Below, in pieces: positions 1 to 9,452 of a stretch of DNA of 64,000 bases. Each line of letters starts with the position of its first letter. Position 1 is the stretch's first letter. Location of the stretch: positions 1 to 64,000 of the forward strand of contig CAVPEB010000033.1 of the NCBI GenBank assembly GCA_963702765.1, written 5' to 3'. The notes beneath the pieces are model-generated. The model was not told the origin of the DNA, did no database searches, and saw nothing but the letters and a program-made list of their open reading frames with translations. The stretch comes from DATMNR01 sp963702765. Lineage in GTDB: Bacteria; Chloroflexota; Ktedonobacteria; Ktedonobacterales; Ktedonobacteraceae. Both the position numbers and the translations under genes were made by a program.

Positions 1-625
1 CAGCTACAAAAAGGAAAAATAGCAACACGAAAGAAACATTCAACGAGATTCCTTCAGGTGGGATGAAATTTGTACCTATAAACACAATCACCATACCTAC
101 CATCCAGGCCAGAGCATTGGCTAACACCCACCAGCCAGCCTTTGGTAGATGATGGCGTAAAACAAGCCATTGTGGTACACCCAATATCGGCCCCAGAACA
201 AATCCCATCGCCGCAGCAAGTGCATAAATCACTAGGTCACTTATTTGGGTGGACGCCGCACCTCCGCTATCTGCACCTGCGAACATAAACGTGCTGGGAA
301 TCATGCCTAAGGTCCAGGCTACAAAGGCGCCTATAGCAGTAGCCAGCACCCATACCCGCCATCTTATACTTTTCATCGGACGACGTAGCACAAGCCACTG
401 AGCTGTTCCAACCGTTATTCCTTCTATGAATGTTCCTGCCAACACCGCCAGAGCTGCAGCAGGAAGAACACCCATTGTCTTCTGCGCATTCAAGAGAAGT
501 AATGCACTTATCACTAAAGTTCCACCCAGACCCACTGTCTCTCCTATTGCATTGGCGAGTATCCACTGAAACCAGATATTCCAATCCCAGCCTGCTCTCC
601 TACCTTGTATTATTGTGCTTGACAT
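1..625 (-). CDS. Multi-pass membrane protein of unknown function (3' end outside window)
   Basis: Reading the minus strand from the ATG at 623-625, the frame stays open for about 208 codons to the left edge, so the stop lies outside the window. An AGGAG ribosome-binding site sits about 10 bases upstream. The protein is very hydrophobic, with roughly five or six membrane segments visible. It carries an internal repeat: QWLVLRR near residue 76 and QWLVLRH near residue 152, each followed by a basic/aromatic stretch and another hydrophobic segment, as if a two-helix unit had been duplicated. No catalytic motif is visible and I do not recognise a named family, so function is unknown. Confidence 0.75.
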   Translation of the reverse strand, partial: MSSTIIQGRRAGWDWNIWFQWILANAIGETVGLGGTLVISALLLLNAQKTMGVLPAAALAVLAGTFIEGITVGTAQWLVLRRPMKSIRWRVWVLATAIGAFVAWTLGMIPSTFMFAGADSGGAASTQISDLVIYALAAAMGFVLGPILGVPQWLVLRHHLPKAGWWVLANALAWMVGMVIVFIGTNFIPPEGISLNVSFVLLFFLFVA

Positions 626-653
626 GAAAGTTCATCTCCTAATGAGGCTAACT

Positions 654-1106
654 TTAAGCCGCGACTTCCACCAATTCCTTCATTTGAACAATGATCATAT
701 TCCTGGCAATCCGTTGAAAGGCTTCGGGATTATCTGGTTGACCGTTTGCAGCTAGTTTCATATGCATGAGCTTCTGATAGCCAGGAAATTGTCGCAGGAA
801 CAGGAGGAGCTTATTTGCAACTGTTTCAGCATCAGTGAAAACTTCCCCTGTGGCTTTCAAGATGCGTCCTTGCAAATAGAGCGTAACCTGGGCACCGCCA
901 CGAAGATTTTTCCACCAGCTATGTTCCCTCTGACTGATCATCATTAATGTATCTCCGTCACGCACATAGGAAACCGGAATGGTATATTTTTTGCCACTCT
1001 TGCGTCCGGTAATAGTAATCAATATTGTACTTTTATCCATAAGACTATGGAGTGGCGAATGTAATAGCAAGATCACGATGGGGTTGTACAGTTTCTGCCA
1101 ATTCAT
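654..1106 (-). CDS. DUF385/nitroreductase-type deazaflavin (F420)-dependent oxidoreductase family protein
   Basis: About 150 residues. The core ITGRKSGKKYTIPVSYVRDGD followed by SWWKNLRGG matches the split-beta-barrel F420-binding DUF385 family (Ddn-like), in which a GR-x-SG loop and a W-x-x-NL motif are typical. The start was placed at the ATG at 1104-1106 because a strong GGAAGGAGG precedes it; the frame can be opened 14 codons further upstream but without such a site. The family catalyses F420H2- or flavin-dependent reductions; the substrate here cannot be told. A second family member lies at 7296-7775. The gene follows the edge membrane protein's promoter side by only about 30 bases but points the same way, so the two could share a transcript. 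Confidence 0.85.
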   Translation of the reverse strand: MNWQKLYNPIVILLLHSPLHSLMDKSTILITITGRKSGKKYTIPVSYVRDGDTLMMISQREHSWWKNLRGGAQVTLYLQGRILKATGEVFTDAETVANKLLLFLRQFPGYQKLMHMKLAANGQPDNPEAFQRIARNMIIVQMKELVEVAA

Positions 1107-1536
1107 AACGAGCCTCCTTCCAAATCTAGCATAGAACAAATACGTCACAATACGCTCACAGTCCTGTAGTTTTTACTTCCAGGCTCATCACAATTATTTC
1201 TCTCAGTAGAGACCGTGTTTAATCTCGATTTGCTTCACACATTAACGAACTTCATAGCAACGGCCAAAGTAGGACGAGAGCACGCGGAAGTGTGATGGAT
1301 ATGTGTCAAAAGAGCCTGCGACGGTGACAGCAATGTGATATCTCTGCTGTATGCTGAGTCTAAGGAAAGAAGTTCCACGTAAGATAGAGGATTTTGAGAG
1401 GATGAAAGCAGTACTTATAAGATGAGCACTTTAAAAAGGTCTGAAATACGATGTCATCTCACGTGATTCATGTTGTGTTTCTCTCAGATAAGCTGCCAAT
1501 AATTGGTTTGAAGTGAGGAAGAAGGAGGATACACAC
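1107..1536. other. Intergenic region, 430 bases
   Basis: Spacer between divergent genes. No convincing ORF, RNA gene or terminator was seen. A tiny reading frame at 1402-1425 encodes seven residues beginning MKAVLI, which resembles the start of the following alcohol dehydrogenase (MKAIVY), and may be a remnant of a related gene start, though this is too short to be sure. Confidence 0.4.
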
Positions 1537-2542
1537 ATGAAAGCTATTGTGTATCACACATATGGTTCACCCGATATTCTGAAATTTGAAGAAGTAGAAA
1601 AACCAGTTCCCAATGACGATGAAGTCCTGGTTAAAGTGTATGCGGCATCTGTCAATGCCGCTGACTGGCATCTCCTGAGAGCTAAACCGTTCCTGGTTCG
1701 CTTGATGGCCGGTGGGATGTTCAAGCCAAAATACAGCATACTTGGAGCTGACATAGCGGGGCGGGTTGAAGCCGTTGGCAGAAACGTTACGCAGTTTCAG
1801 CCTGGTGACGAGGTATTCGGGGATATAGCCGGGTGTGGCCTGGGCGGTTTTGCCGAGTATGTCTGCGCTCGTGAAAATGCATTGATGTTGAAACCTGCTT
1901 CTTTGACCTTCGAGGAAGCCGCGGCTGTACCTTTGGCGGCGCTCGCCGCCTTGCAAGGCCTTCGCGAAAAAGGACATCTTCAGGCGGGACAGAAGGTCTT
2001 GATTCAGGGTGCATCTGGTGGAGTTGGCATGTTTGCCGTGCAGATTGCCAAAGCCTTCGGGGCTGAAGTCACTGCTGTATGCAGCACGAGGAATGTGGAC
2101 ATGGTGCGCTTACTTGGTGCAGATCATGTCATTGATTACACGCAAGAAGATTTCACCACAAATGGACAACGAGTATGACCTGATTCTTGCCGCGAACGGA
2201 TATCATCCGATTTGGGCGTATAAGCGTGCATTACTTCCAGGGGGAATCTATGTCATGAGCGGAGGTTCCACTGCTCAAATGTTTCAAGCTATGCTCCTGG
2301 GGCCTTTGATTTCAATGATTGGCACGAAGAAAATGGGCGGCGTATCTTCGAAACCTGACTCACAAGATTTGGCAACTCTTAAAGAGTTGCTTGAAGCCGG
2401 TAAAGTGGTGCCTGTGATAGATAGACGTTACCTATTAAGCGAGGTTCCAGAAGCCATAAGGTATGTTGAAGAAGGACACGCTAAAGCAAAAGTCGTCATC
2501 AATGTGGAGCAGAATAGTAAAAGACAGGGAGAAGAAATATGA
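1537..2542 (+). CDS. Zinc-type alcohol dehydrogenase / quinone oxidoreductase family protein (frameshifted)
   Basis: A medium-chain dehydrogenase of about 335 residues read in two frames. The first frame (1537 to about 2165) gives the GroES-like N domain (MKAIVYHTYGSPDILKFEEV) and the start of the Rossmann fold with GASGGVGMFA near residue 158. The second frame (from about 2170 to 2542) gives YDLILAANGYHPIWAYKRALLPGG and the C-terminal barrel. The two join exactly if one base is removed around 2167-2171 (NGQ then EYDLI). The usual catalytic zinc ligands are not evident, so it is probably a quinone-oxidoreductase-like NAD(P)H enzyme. The ATG at 1537 has GGAGG 8 bases upstream. Its stop overlaps the start of the next gene by ATGA, so the two are coupled. 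Confidence 0.8.
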
Positions 2543-3330
2543 TTTCAGATAAAATTGCTCCCAGGCTAGTAGGGGCAGCGTTTTTGTTTGTTTTTTTCGC
2601 CAGTTTGATCAGTGGTCTCCTGCTCACATCAGCCGTAGGATCTGCTCGTATATCCGATATCCTTGTGAATACTTCCAATCAGCTAACTCTGATGCGTCTC
2701 AGCATCCTGGGTCAAATGGTGACCAGTAGTGGAATCGTTGCCCTGGCAGGACTGCTGTATATCGTCTTACACAAGCAGAACAAGATCATCGCGCTTGTCG
2801 CCCTGGGTTTGTGGCTGGCAGAAGCAATATTTCTTGCCATAAGCCAGCTAGGGGTTCTGGCGCTTCTTCCTGTAAGCCTGGATTTCATTCAAGCAGGAGC
2901 TTCACAACATTCCTCCTATCTCACGTTAGGTGAATTTCTGTATAACGGGGTTTACAGCCATGGAATAACGATACATATGTGGTTCTACTGCCTTGGGGGA
3001 ATATTGTGGTATTCCTTGTTTTATACATCAAAGTATATCCCACGTGTCATCTCTCTCTGGGGCCTCCTGGCAGTATCTGTAGCACTCGTTGGGATCGTGT
3101 TTCAATTCTTTGGGTATGATGTTCCGATATTCGTTTTCCTTCCAATCGCACCGTTTGAATTAACCATTGGTGTATGGCTTCTGCTCAGGGGCATTCAAGA
3201 GAAACCCCGTGGGTGTATGGCTTCGCTCAGGGGCATACAAGAGAAACCTCGTCAGAGTCCTTTAACTGGGACGTGCAAGAAGCGTTGTAACAAAGCAAGC
3301 ATAAAATCCAACCCTGTGATTTTTTTGTGA
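2539..3330 (+). CDS. DUF4386-type integral membrane protein
   Basis: 263 residues with six or so hydrophobic segments, starting MISDKIAPRLVGAAFLFVFFASL. The pattern of an N-terminal helix followed by ILVNTSNQLTLMRLSILGQM and a middle LGLWLAEAIFLAISQL resembles the DUF4386 family, whose function is unknown. The start overlaps the dehydrogenase stop (ATGA), so translation is probably coupled. The C-terminus is unusual: a 42-base segment encoding GVWLL(x)RGIQEKPR is tandemly duplicated in frame, adding a second copy and a polar tail. That tail is likely non-functional. Confidence 0.75.
   Translation: MISDKIAPRLVGAAFLFVFFASLISGLLLTSAVGSARISDILVNTSNQLTLMRLSILGQMVTSSGIVALAGLLYIVLHKQNKIIALVALGLWLAEAIFLAISQLGVLALLPVSLDFIQAGASQHSSYLTLGEFLYNGVYSHGITIHMWFYCLGGILWYSLFYTSKYIPRVISLWGLLAVSVALVGIVFQFFGYDVPIFVFLPIAPFELTIGVWLLLRGIQEKPRGCMASLRGIQEKPRQSPLTGTCKKRCNKASIKSNPVIFL
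3169..3252 (+). repeat. 42-bp tandem duplication inside the DUF4386 gene
   Basis: Two adjacent copies of about 42 bases, 3169-3210 and 3211-3252, both reading GGGTGTATGGCTTC-like at the start and CAAGAGAAACC-CGT at the end. A one-base loss and a one-base gain between the copies compensate, so the reading frame is kept. It encodes a repeated LRGIQEKPR. Confidence 0.85.
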
Positions 3331-3503
3331 AGCTAAGAAGGTAGATATTGATGCTTCTGTGAGGCAAAGAGCATATGCTGGAAACAAGGAATGTTCTATT
3401 GTGAGCAGTTTGTACTCTGCCTGCTGGCATCAAGAGTTCCTGCTTCCAAATTTCAGAACCCTGTTCAAGAACAAGTCTTGCTCACTTGTTCACGGAGGCC
3501 TGT

Positions 3504-4459
3504 ATGGCACCAGCATATCAACAACCCTGGGAACACATCTTACTCCCATTAGCATATGAAGCGGAACATCAATCTTTGGCCCCGTCTTTCCTGCGGCTAA
3601 ATGATAGTGACTTGCTTGCCCGTGCCTACGCACACTGCGATTCTATTACATCCACTAACAGCCGAACATTCTATATGGCTACTGGCTTACTTCCTGCTGG
3701 TAAACGCCGAGCCATGCGGGCATTGTATGCTTTTTGTAGGTTGAGCGACGACATTGTCGATTGTTCAGAAAGCGATGCGGAGCAATTACTGGCTGCCTGG
3801 CGACGAAAGGCCCTCACTTCCGAGCCTCCATCCAGTGATTTAGTCACCATCGCCTGGGCTGATACCCGTTTTCGCTATCACATTCCCCAGCGCTATGCTG
3901 AACAGCTCATCGATGGCGTCGGACGCGATCTCTACCAGAAACGCTATCATTCTTTTGAGGATATGGTCAGGTATGCTTATGGCGTCGCATCCACCGTCGG
4001 ATTGATGAGCATGCACATCATCGGCTTCGCGGACGAACGAGCCATCCCATATGCTATAAAGCTCGGTATCGCCTTGCAAATCACCAATATCTTACGTGAT
4101 GTAGGTGAAGATTGGGCAAATGGTCGGCTTTACTTGCCTATGGATGAGATGACAGCATTTGGTCTCTCTGAAGCAGACCTGGACAAGGGCAGGTAGATGA
4201 ACACTGGCGTGCTTTTATGCGCTTTCAAATCGAGCGCAATCGCCGTCTCTATGCTGAGGCTAATCCTGGTATCGCACTCTTGAATAAAGATGGACGTTTC
4301 GCCGTTGCAGCTGCAAGCGATCTCTATCGCGCTATTCTAAGTGATATCGAAACGCACGATTACGACGTGTTTAATCGCCGCGCACATGTGAATGCCTGGG
4401 GCAAAGTTCGCAGACTGCCTCGCATCTGGTGGCACAATCACCAGGATAAGGAGAGGTAG
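3504..4459 (+). CDS. crtB: Phytoene synthase CrtB (frameshifted)
   Basis: Condenses two geranylgeranyl diphosphates to phytoene, the first committed step of carotenoid synthesis. Family motifs are clear: NSRTFYMATGLLPAGKRRAM, the first aspartate-rich CRLSDDIVD, and the second LQITNILRDVGEDWANGRLYLP. The frame stops at a TAG at 4194 but the true continuation QVDEHWRAFMRFQIERNRRLY lies one frame over; restoring one lost base around 4186-4191 gives a normal protein of about 318 residues. The ATG at 3504 has GGAGG at 3494-3498. The stop is 2 bases from the crtY start, so crtB, crtY and crtI form one operon. Confidence 0.92.
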
Positions 4460-4461
4460 CA

Positions 4462-5620
4462 ATGAAGTCATATGATATCATTATTGTCGGTGCCGGTGCT
4501 TCAGGCTTGAGCCTGGCCTCTCATCTGGCACGTAGCCCCTTGCGCGATCGCTCGATCTTGATCGTGGAAAAAGATGCTAAGGATAAGAACGACCGCACCT
4601 GGTGTTTCTGGGCAAACCAGCCTGCGTTCTTTGATGACATCGTGTACCGCTCATGGAATCAGCTACAAGTGCTAGGTGAACACGTTGAAAAGACGCTCGA
4701 CTTGCATGAGTATCGTTACAACATGATCCGTGGGATCGATTTCTATAGCTATGCCCGGCAAATAGTATCAGCGTGTCCACACGTGGAATTCTTGCGAGGA
4801 AAAGTAGAGCTCATCAAGGATGGCGATCAACAGGGTAATGTGCTGGTGGATGGGAAGCAATATACTGGCACCTGGGTTTTTGATAGTCTATTCAACTGGT
4901 CTACGTTCAAACCCGACCTGATCCATTATCATGCCATCAAACAGCAATTCAAGGGTTGGGAGATTGAAGCGTCAGGGCAACCTTTCAATCCTCAAGTAGC
5001 TACTTTCTTAGATTTTCGTACCCCACAGAAAAACGGGACACATTTCTTTTATGTGCTTCCTTTCTCTGAGCAATGGGCGCTGGTGGAGTCCGTCTTGTGT
5101 ACCACAACCCCAGTTCACTGGGAGCTTTGCGAACAAGCATTGCAAACCTACCTCAAGAATACTCTTGGAATAAGCGAATACCATATCCTACGTGAAGAGC
5201 AGGGTATAAATCCCCTGACGGACTGGCGTTTCCCAAGGCAGCATTGGCAAGCATATCATGGCTATTGGCAACCATGGTGGAATGGTCAAACCATCATCGG
5301 GATATGCCTTTCTCCGTATACAAGAAGACTCGTCTGCTATTATCAATTCACTACTCAAGGTTGGTCATCCTTTCAACATACCTGCTAGTCCTCGTCGCTA
5401 TCGCTACTTCGATGCTGTGATGCTAGAGATCATGACACATCATGCAGAGAGAATTGAGCCGATCTTGACCTCATTGTTCAAACGTAACCCGGTCGAGCGT
5501 ATCTTTCGTTTCCTTGATGAAGTCTCCTCACCTGGTGAAAATTTGGTGATGATGCCCTCGTTGCCTCCTCAGTTGTTGTCGCAGGCATTTTTACAACTAG
5601 ATGCTTTGCGCAGAGTTTGA
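4462..5620 (+). CDS. crtY: Lycopene beta-cyclase, CrtY type (frameshifted)
   Basis: FAD-dependent cyclase that closes the ends of lycopene to beta-rings. The N-terminus has the dinucleotide-binding GAGASGLSLA near residues 11-20 and the family signature NDRTWCFW near residue 48. The C-terminal part, GKHIMAIGNHGGMVKPSSGYAFLRIQED, lies in another frame; removing one base around 5231-5238 (the CCAAGG run) joins them into a protein of about 386 residues, the normal CrtY length. It begins just after crtB and ends 12 bases before crtI. The product would be gamma- or beta-carotene. Confidence 0.9.
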
Positions 5621-5632
5621 AGGGAGAAATAC

Positions 5633-7168
5633 ATGTACTCATATTCACATCCCACAGCGCTGGTAATCGGCGCTGGTTTAGGAGGAATTGTTACCGCTGC
5701 ACGCCTGGCTCGAGCAGGTTTCAGCGTGAAGGTTTTAGAAAAACAAGAGGCTCCCGGGGGTCGCTGCAGTCAGCTCATTCGTGATGGGCATCGCTTCGAC
5801 ACTGGCGCAACGTTGTTTCTTATGCCAGAGGTCTTTGCAGAAACCTATACTGCATTAGGTGAGAAAATGGAAGATCATCTGGAACTGCATCGTATCGATC
5901 CAACATATCGCATCCGATTTGAGGATGACACTCAACTCGCCCTCACCTCCAATCTCAATTCGATGGAACAGCAGTTAGAGGCCATCGAACCTGGCAGCTT
6001 CGGCGGTTTGCTGCGCTACCTCGTTGAAGGTTACGATGCGTACCATCTCAGCCTGCAGCGTTTTGTGGGACGCAACTTCTACCACTTTTCAGAATACTTC
6101 AGCTTACAGAACTTGCCGTTGCTGTTCAAACTGAAAGCATTGGTGAAACACTATGACAACATCGGTCACTACTTTCATGACCCTCATCTCAAGGCAGCCT
6201 TCTCATTCCAGAACATGTACCTGGGATTGAGCCCGTTCGATGCACCGGCAACCTATTCTCTGGTACAATATACGGAACTGGCAGAAGGGGTATGGTACCC
6301 AATCGGAGGCATCTACCGTGTTATCGAAAGCCTGACAAAAGTTGCAGAGGATTACGGAGTCAACTTTACGTATAACACACCCGTAAAACAGATCGAAGTT
6401 GCAGGAAACCGCGCAACCGGAGTCTTGTTACAAGATGGCTCTCGCCTGAGTGCAGATGTGATTGTCGCCAATGCGGATCTACCGTATGTCTACTCCCATT
6501 TACTGCCTGAAAGTGCTGAGGCTCATCGATTGCAGCAATTGAAATATACGTGCTCAGCTATCATGTTCTACTGGGGAATTGATAAGGTCTATCCTCAGCT
6601 TGGAACCCACAATGTGTTCCTGGCGGATGACTATCGCACCAGTTTTGACCGCATTTTCAATGATCATCTTCTCCCAGATGAACCAAGCTTTTACGTGCAT
6701 GCTCCGGCACGCATTGATCCATCTGCGGCTCCGCTCGGTCAGGATACGTTGATGGTATTAGTCCCCGTTGGGCATCTGGATTCTAGTGTCACTCAGAATT
6801 GGGACGCGCTACAAGCTCGTGCTCGCTCAGCGGTAATCCATCGCCTGGCAGCAAGTACAGGCATTGTTGACCTGGAACAGCACCTGAAATTTGAGGTGAG
6901 TTATACTCCTCATGACTGGCTCAGTCTCTACAACCTGGCAAAAGGAGCTGCGTTCGGCCTGAGCCATAACTTCATGCAGGTAGGATATCTTCGGCCCCAC
7001 AATCGGCACCATACATACAGCAACCTCTACTTTGTTGGCAGTAGCACTCATCCCGGCACCGGTTTGCCTATGGTACTTCTATCAGCACGCTTAACTACTG
7101 AACGTATTCTGAAAGAAAATAGCATACCGAATCATGTACTGAGTCTGGAACCTGCAGTAGCAGTTTAA
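5633..7168 (+). CDS. crtI: Phytoene desaturase, CrtI family
   Basis: 511 residues, intact. The N-terminal FAD-binding motif VIGAGLGGIVTAARLARAGFSVKVLEK (residues 11-37), GGRC just after it and a C-terminal GSSTHPGTGLPMVLLSARL match bacterial CrtI desaturases that convert phytoene to lycopene. The start ATG has GGGAG upstream. It is the last gene of the crtB-crtY-crtI operon. About 5 bases downstream begins AGAGTATTCGA, which pairs with TCGAATACTCT about 65 bases further on; this long-loop inverted repeat may shape the 3' end of the transcript. Confidence 0.93.
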   Translation: MYSYSHPTALVIGAGLGGIVTAARLARAGFSVKVLEKQEAPGGRCSQLIRDGHRFDTGATLFLMPEVFAETYTALGEKMEDHLELHRIDPTYRIRFEDDTQLALTSNLNSMEQQLEAIEPGSFGGLLRYLVEGYDAYHLSLQRFVGRNFYHFSEYFSLQNLPLLFKLKALVKHYDNIGHYFHDPHLKAAFSFQNMYLGLSPFDAPATYSLVQYTELAEGVWYPIGGIYRVIESLTKVAEDYGVNFTYNTPVKQIEVAGNRATGVLLQDGSRLSADVIVANADLPYVYSHLLPESAEAHRLQQLKYTCSAIMFYWGIDKVYPQLGTHNVFLADDYRTSFDRIFNDHLLPDEPSFYVHAPARIDPSAAPLGQDTLMVLVPVGHLDSSVTQNWDALQARARSAVIHRLAASTGIVDLEQHLKFEVSYTPHDWLSLYNLAKGAAFGLSHNFMQVGYLRPHNRHHTYSNLYFVGSSTHPGTGLPMVLLSARLTTERILKENSIPNHVLSLEPAVAV

Positions 7169-7295
7169 TGGAAGAGTATTCGATGTAATCATTTCCGGTC
7201 GCAATATATTGAGCGAGAAAGTCAAACTCAGACAAGAAGCAGTAGCGTTCGAATACTCTCTCAATGTTTAACCATTAATAAGGAAGGATACACTC

Positions 7296-7775
7296 ATGAC
7301 TAAAACTTATCACGTCAATTTTGCTGACCGTATGGAAGCTGCAGTGATCACGACGCTTCTGCATGCTGGAGTCAAACTAGGGACAACGTCGCTGCTCACC
7401 GTTCGTGGTCGCAAAAGCGGTCAGCCGCATACGGTTCCGGTGCTCCTGGTTGAGCAGGATGGTGAGCGATGGCTGGTCGCGCCTTATGGTGCGGTGCAGT
7501 GGGTACGCAACATCCGTGTAGCAGGGACGGCAACGCTCACCCGTGGTCGCCATTCTGAGACAATCTCCGTGACCGAACTGGAAGCTAAGGAGGCAGCTCC
7601 CGTGCTCAAACAGTATCTCTTGCATGTCTCTGGAGGCGTTCGATCCTACTTCGATGCTACGAAAAACTCGCCCCTGGAGGATTTTGAGCGTGAGGCTGCC
7701 CGTCACCCGGTCTTTCAGATTACTACGATGGAGAAGACCTCACTGCCTGAACATAATATGAATGAGACTGTCTGA
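7296..7775 (+). CDS. DUF385/nitroreductase-type deazaflavin (F420)-dependent oxidoreductase family protein
   Basis: 159 residues with the family core LLTVRGRKSGQPHTVPVLLVEQDGERWLVAPYG and WVRNIRVAG, matching DUF385 split-barrel proteins. It is a second, more acidic paralogue of the protein at 654-1106. The ATG is preceded by AAGGAAGGA. The family uses F420 or related cofactors for reductions; the substrate is unknown. It stands alone after the carotenoid operon. A hairpin GAGGCTGT/ACAGCCTC at 7785-7813 follows the stop but lacks a clear T-run. Confidence 0.87.
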   Translation: MTKTYHVNFADRMEAAVITTLLHAGVKLGTTSLLTVRGRKSGQPHTVPVLLVEQDGERWLVAPYGAVQWVRNIRVAGTATLTRGRHSETISVTELEAKEAAPVLKQYLLHVSGGVRSYFDATKNSPLEDFEREAARHPVFQITTMEKTSLPEHNMNETV

Positions 7776-7898
7776 CATCGCAGCGAGGCTGTAGAGCCAT
7801 GCAGCACAGCCTCAATTACCGCTTGGTTATTGATCTTACGCTTATTGCCGCCAAACATCTGAGCGCGAAAATCTAATGCCATGTATTGATTTTCCTGT

Positions 7899-8327
7899 TC
7901 AACTGCTCACCAAATGATAGCGAAACAACACATGTGCTCCACCCCACCCATCATGGTTAGATGTGACCGGGATGCCATCGATAGTTGCATCTCCCGGCAG
8001 AATCTCAAATCCCATGTGTCGATGAAACGCGATTGATCCCTTATTGACTGGTGAAGTAATGCAAAGAACTTCGGTACAACCAAGCGCGCTCACTACTTCG
8101 AAGAAGTGTTGGTATAAACGTCGTCCAATACCTTTGCCTCGATGTTGAGGGTGCGTTCCCACAAAATGAATATACGCCTGAGTTGGCGTCGTCTGAGAAC
8201 GGAAACCAACCAGAAAACCCTGGATTGTCCCATGTTCTTCCACGACAAAGCTCGTGGGTCGAAAATGCACGAAAAAGAGTCTCTGTAGCAAAACTGCTAC
8301 CGAGCGACCACCCCACCAATCATCCAC
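7899..8327 (-). CDS. GNAT family N-acetyltransferase
   Basis: About 142 residues with acetyl-CoA-binding HPQHRGKGIGRRLYQHFFE in the middle and a C-terminal NKGSIAFHRHMGFEI, both GNAT hallmarks. The open frame starts only at a GTG (8325-8327, in V-DDWWGGRS), which is late for this family. Upstream codons continue sensibly in the same frame (LEETDFQPIIQV) and an ATG at 8380-8382 would supply a normal start if one base near 8365-8375 were removed, so a frameshift near the N-terminus is likely. Substrate unknown. Confidence 0.8.
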   Translation of the reverse strand: MDDWWGGRSVAVLLQRLFFVHFRPTSFVVEEHGTIQGFLVGFRSQTTPTQAYIHFVGTHPQHRGKGIGRRLYQHFFEVVSALGCTEVLCITSPVNKGSIAFHRHMGFEILPGDATIDGIPVTSNHDGWGGAHVLFRYHLVSS

Positions 8328-8505
8328 TACCTGAATGATGGGCTGAAAATCTGTTTCTTCCAGATGTCTGAAGAGTACTCATGCGTTCTTTGGACCCTTT
8401 CCTGATGCCTTAATAAGAGCATTTTTTCTCACAGTATTTCAGCAATGCATTCCTATGCTAGAACAGGTTTAAATTGGAAAAAATGTGACGGAAGTAGATG
8501 ATTTA

Positions 8506-9217
8506 TCAAGGCTCCGTTGACATTTTTTGTATTCTGGGCCAACCATCAGGTGGGGACCACCATGAGCCTCCTGGATATGATCGCCAGATCCAGATGTGAG
8601 CAATGAACGCTCCGGTGAAAGCAAGTGCAAAACCGAGCATTTCCCCAAATGGCACATTCAATTGGTTACCGAACGGGGAGATCAGAAAATAGCCGAGCAC
8701 CAAATTGAGAGCAAGTAACCAATAGATGGCGCTAGCCGTTCCAAGAAAGATGGTCTGTATAAGCTGACTACCGCGCAGCACCCAGTAGGGAGTTCGTGAC
8801 TTTTTGCACTGAGACTGAGCGAGAGAGGTAGGCAAACACGAAGTAGATCACCGGACCGGCTACCAGGAGGCTGGGCGCTCTCACAACCAGATCCACCATG
8901 CGCTGCTGCTCTAAGTACGCCACATCTGGCTGACCCAGAGTCCCTAGAATCGGGAATGACATGTACCCGTAAGAGTAGTTCAGGTCCAGATAGCCGAGGA
9001 TACTCTTGAAGAGGTAACCTAAGCCAGTTGTGAATACAATGATTCCCACCATTGCCATTATTTGCGCATACCAGCCTGCGACACACGCCGTGAATGTGTA
9101 TTCCGTTCGCTCTGATTGCTCCTTCGCAATTGCAACGATTGGCCACACAATTGAGATGACGACGAAGAGTGACGCAAGGCCAAGAACAACTAACATCGCA
9201 GATATCACTTCCAGCAT
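8506..9217 (-). CDS. Integral membrane protein of unknown function (frameshifted)
   Basis: Starting at the ATG at 9217, about 140 residues with three or four membrane segments (MLEVISAMLVVLGLASLFVV and so on) run to SRSVSVQK. The frame then breaks. The continuation KSRTPYWVLRGSQLIQTIFLGTASAIYWLLALNL lies one frame over and adds two or three more segments, ending at 8506. The switch falls on an A5 homopolymer (8801-8805 on the plus strand), a classic place for a sequencing indel. The joined protein is about 236 residues. It starts 2 bases after the upstream small gene at 9219-9452, so the two are co-transcribed. I do not recognise the family. Confidence 0.7.
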
Positions 9218-9218
9218 A

Positions 9219-9452
9219 TTATGCTCTTATTAGATAATCACATTCATATGGAGAAATGGGCTCGACTTCTTCATATTCAAACCACACAGGCTCTTTCGTA
9301 AGCGCACCTTCAAGTTCGATCAGATAGAAACAAAATGGTTCGATAAGGTCAAGAATTGTATCGACAATCCGAATTGTTCCTATGAGTCCCCTGAATGGTC
9401 CGTAGCTTATGATGCGCACTCGATGTCCTGCTTGAAAGATTGGGTACTGCAT
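9219..9452 (-). CDS. Small KOW/SH3-like domain protein
   Basis: 77 residues. The N-terminal half, AGHRVRIISYGPFRGLIGTIRIVD, looks like a KOW-type SH3 barrel (G-x-x-V, GPF-x-G-x-x-G-x-I), as found in NusG-like and ribosomal proteins. The C-terminal half is acidic with aromatic residues. It is followed immediately by the membrane protein at 8506-9217 and probably forms a two-gene operon with it. Function unknown. Confidence 0.65.
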   Translation of the reverse strand: MQYPIFQAGHRVRIISYGPFRGLIGTIRIVDTILDLIEPFCFYLIELEGALTKEPVWFEYEEVEPISPYECDYLIRA

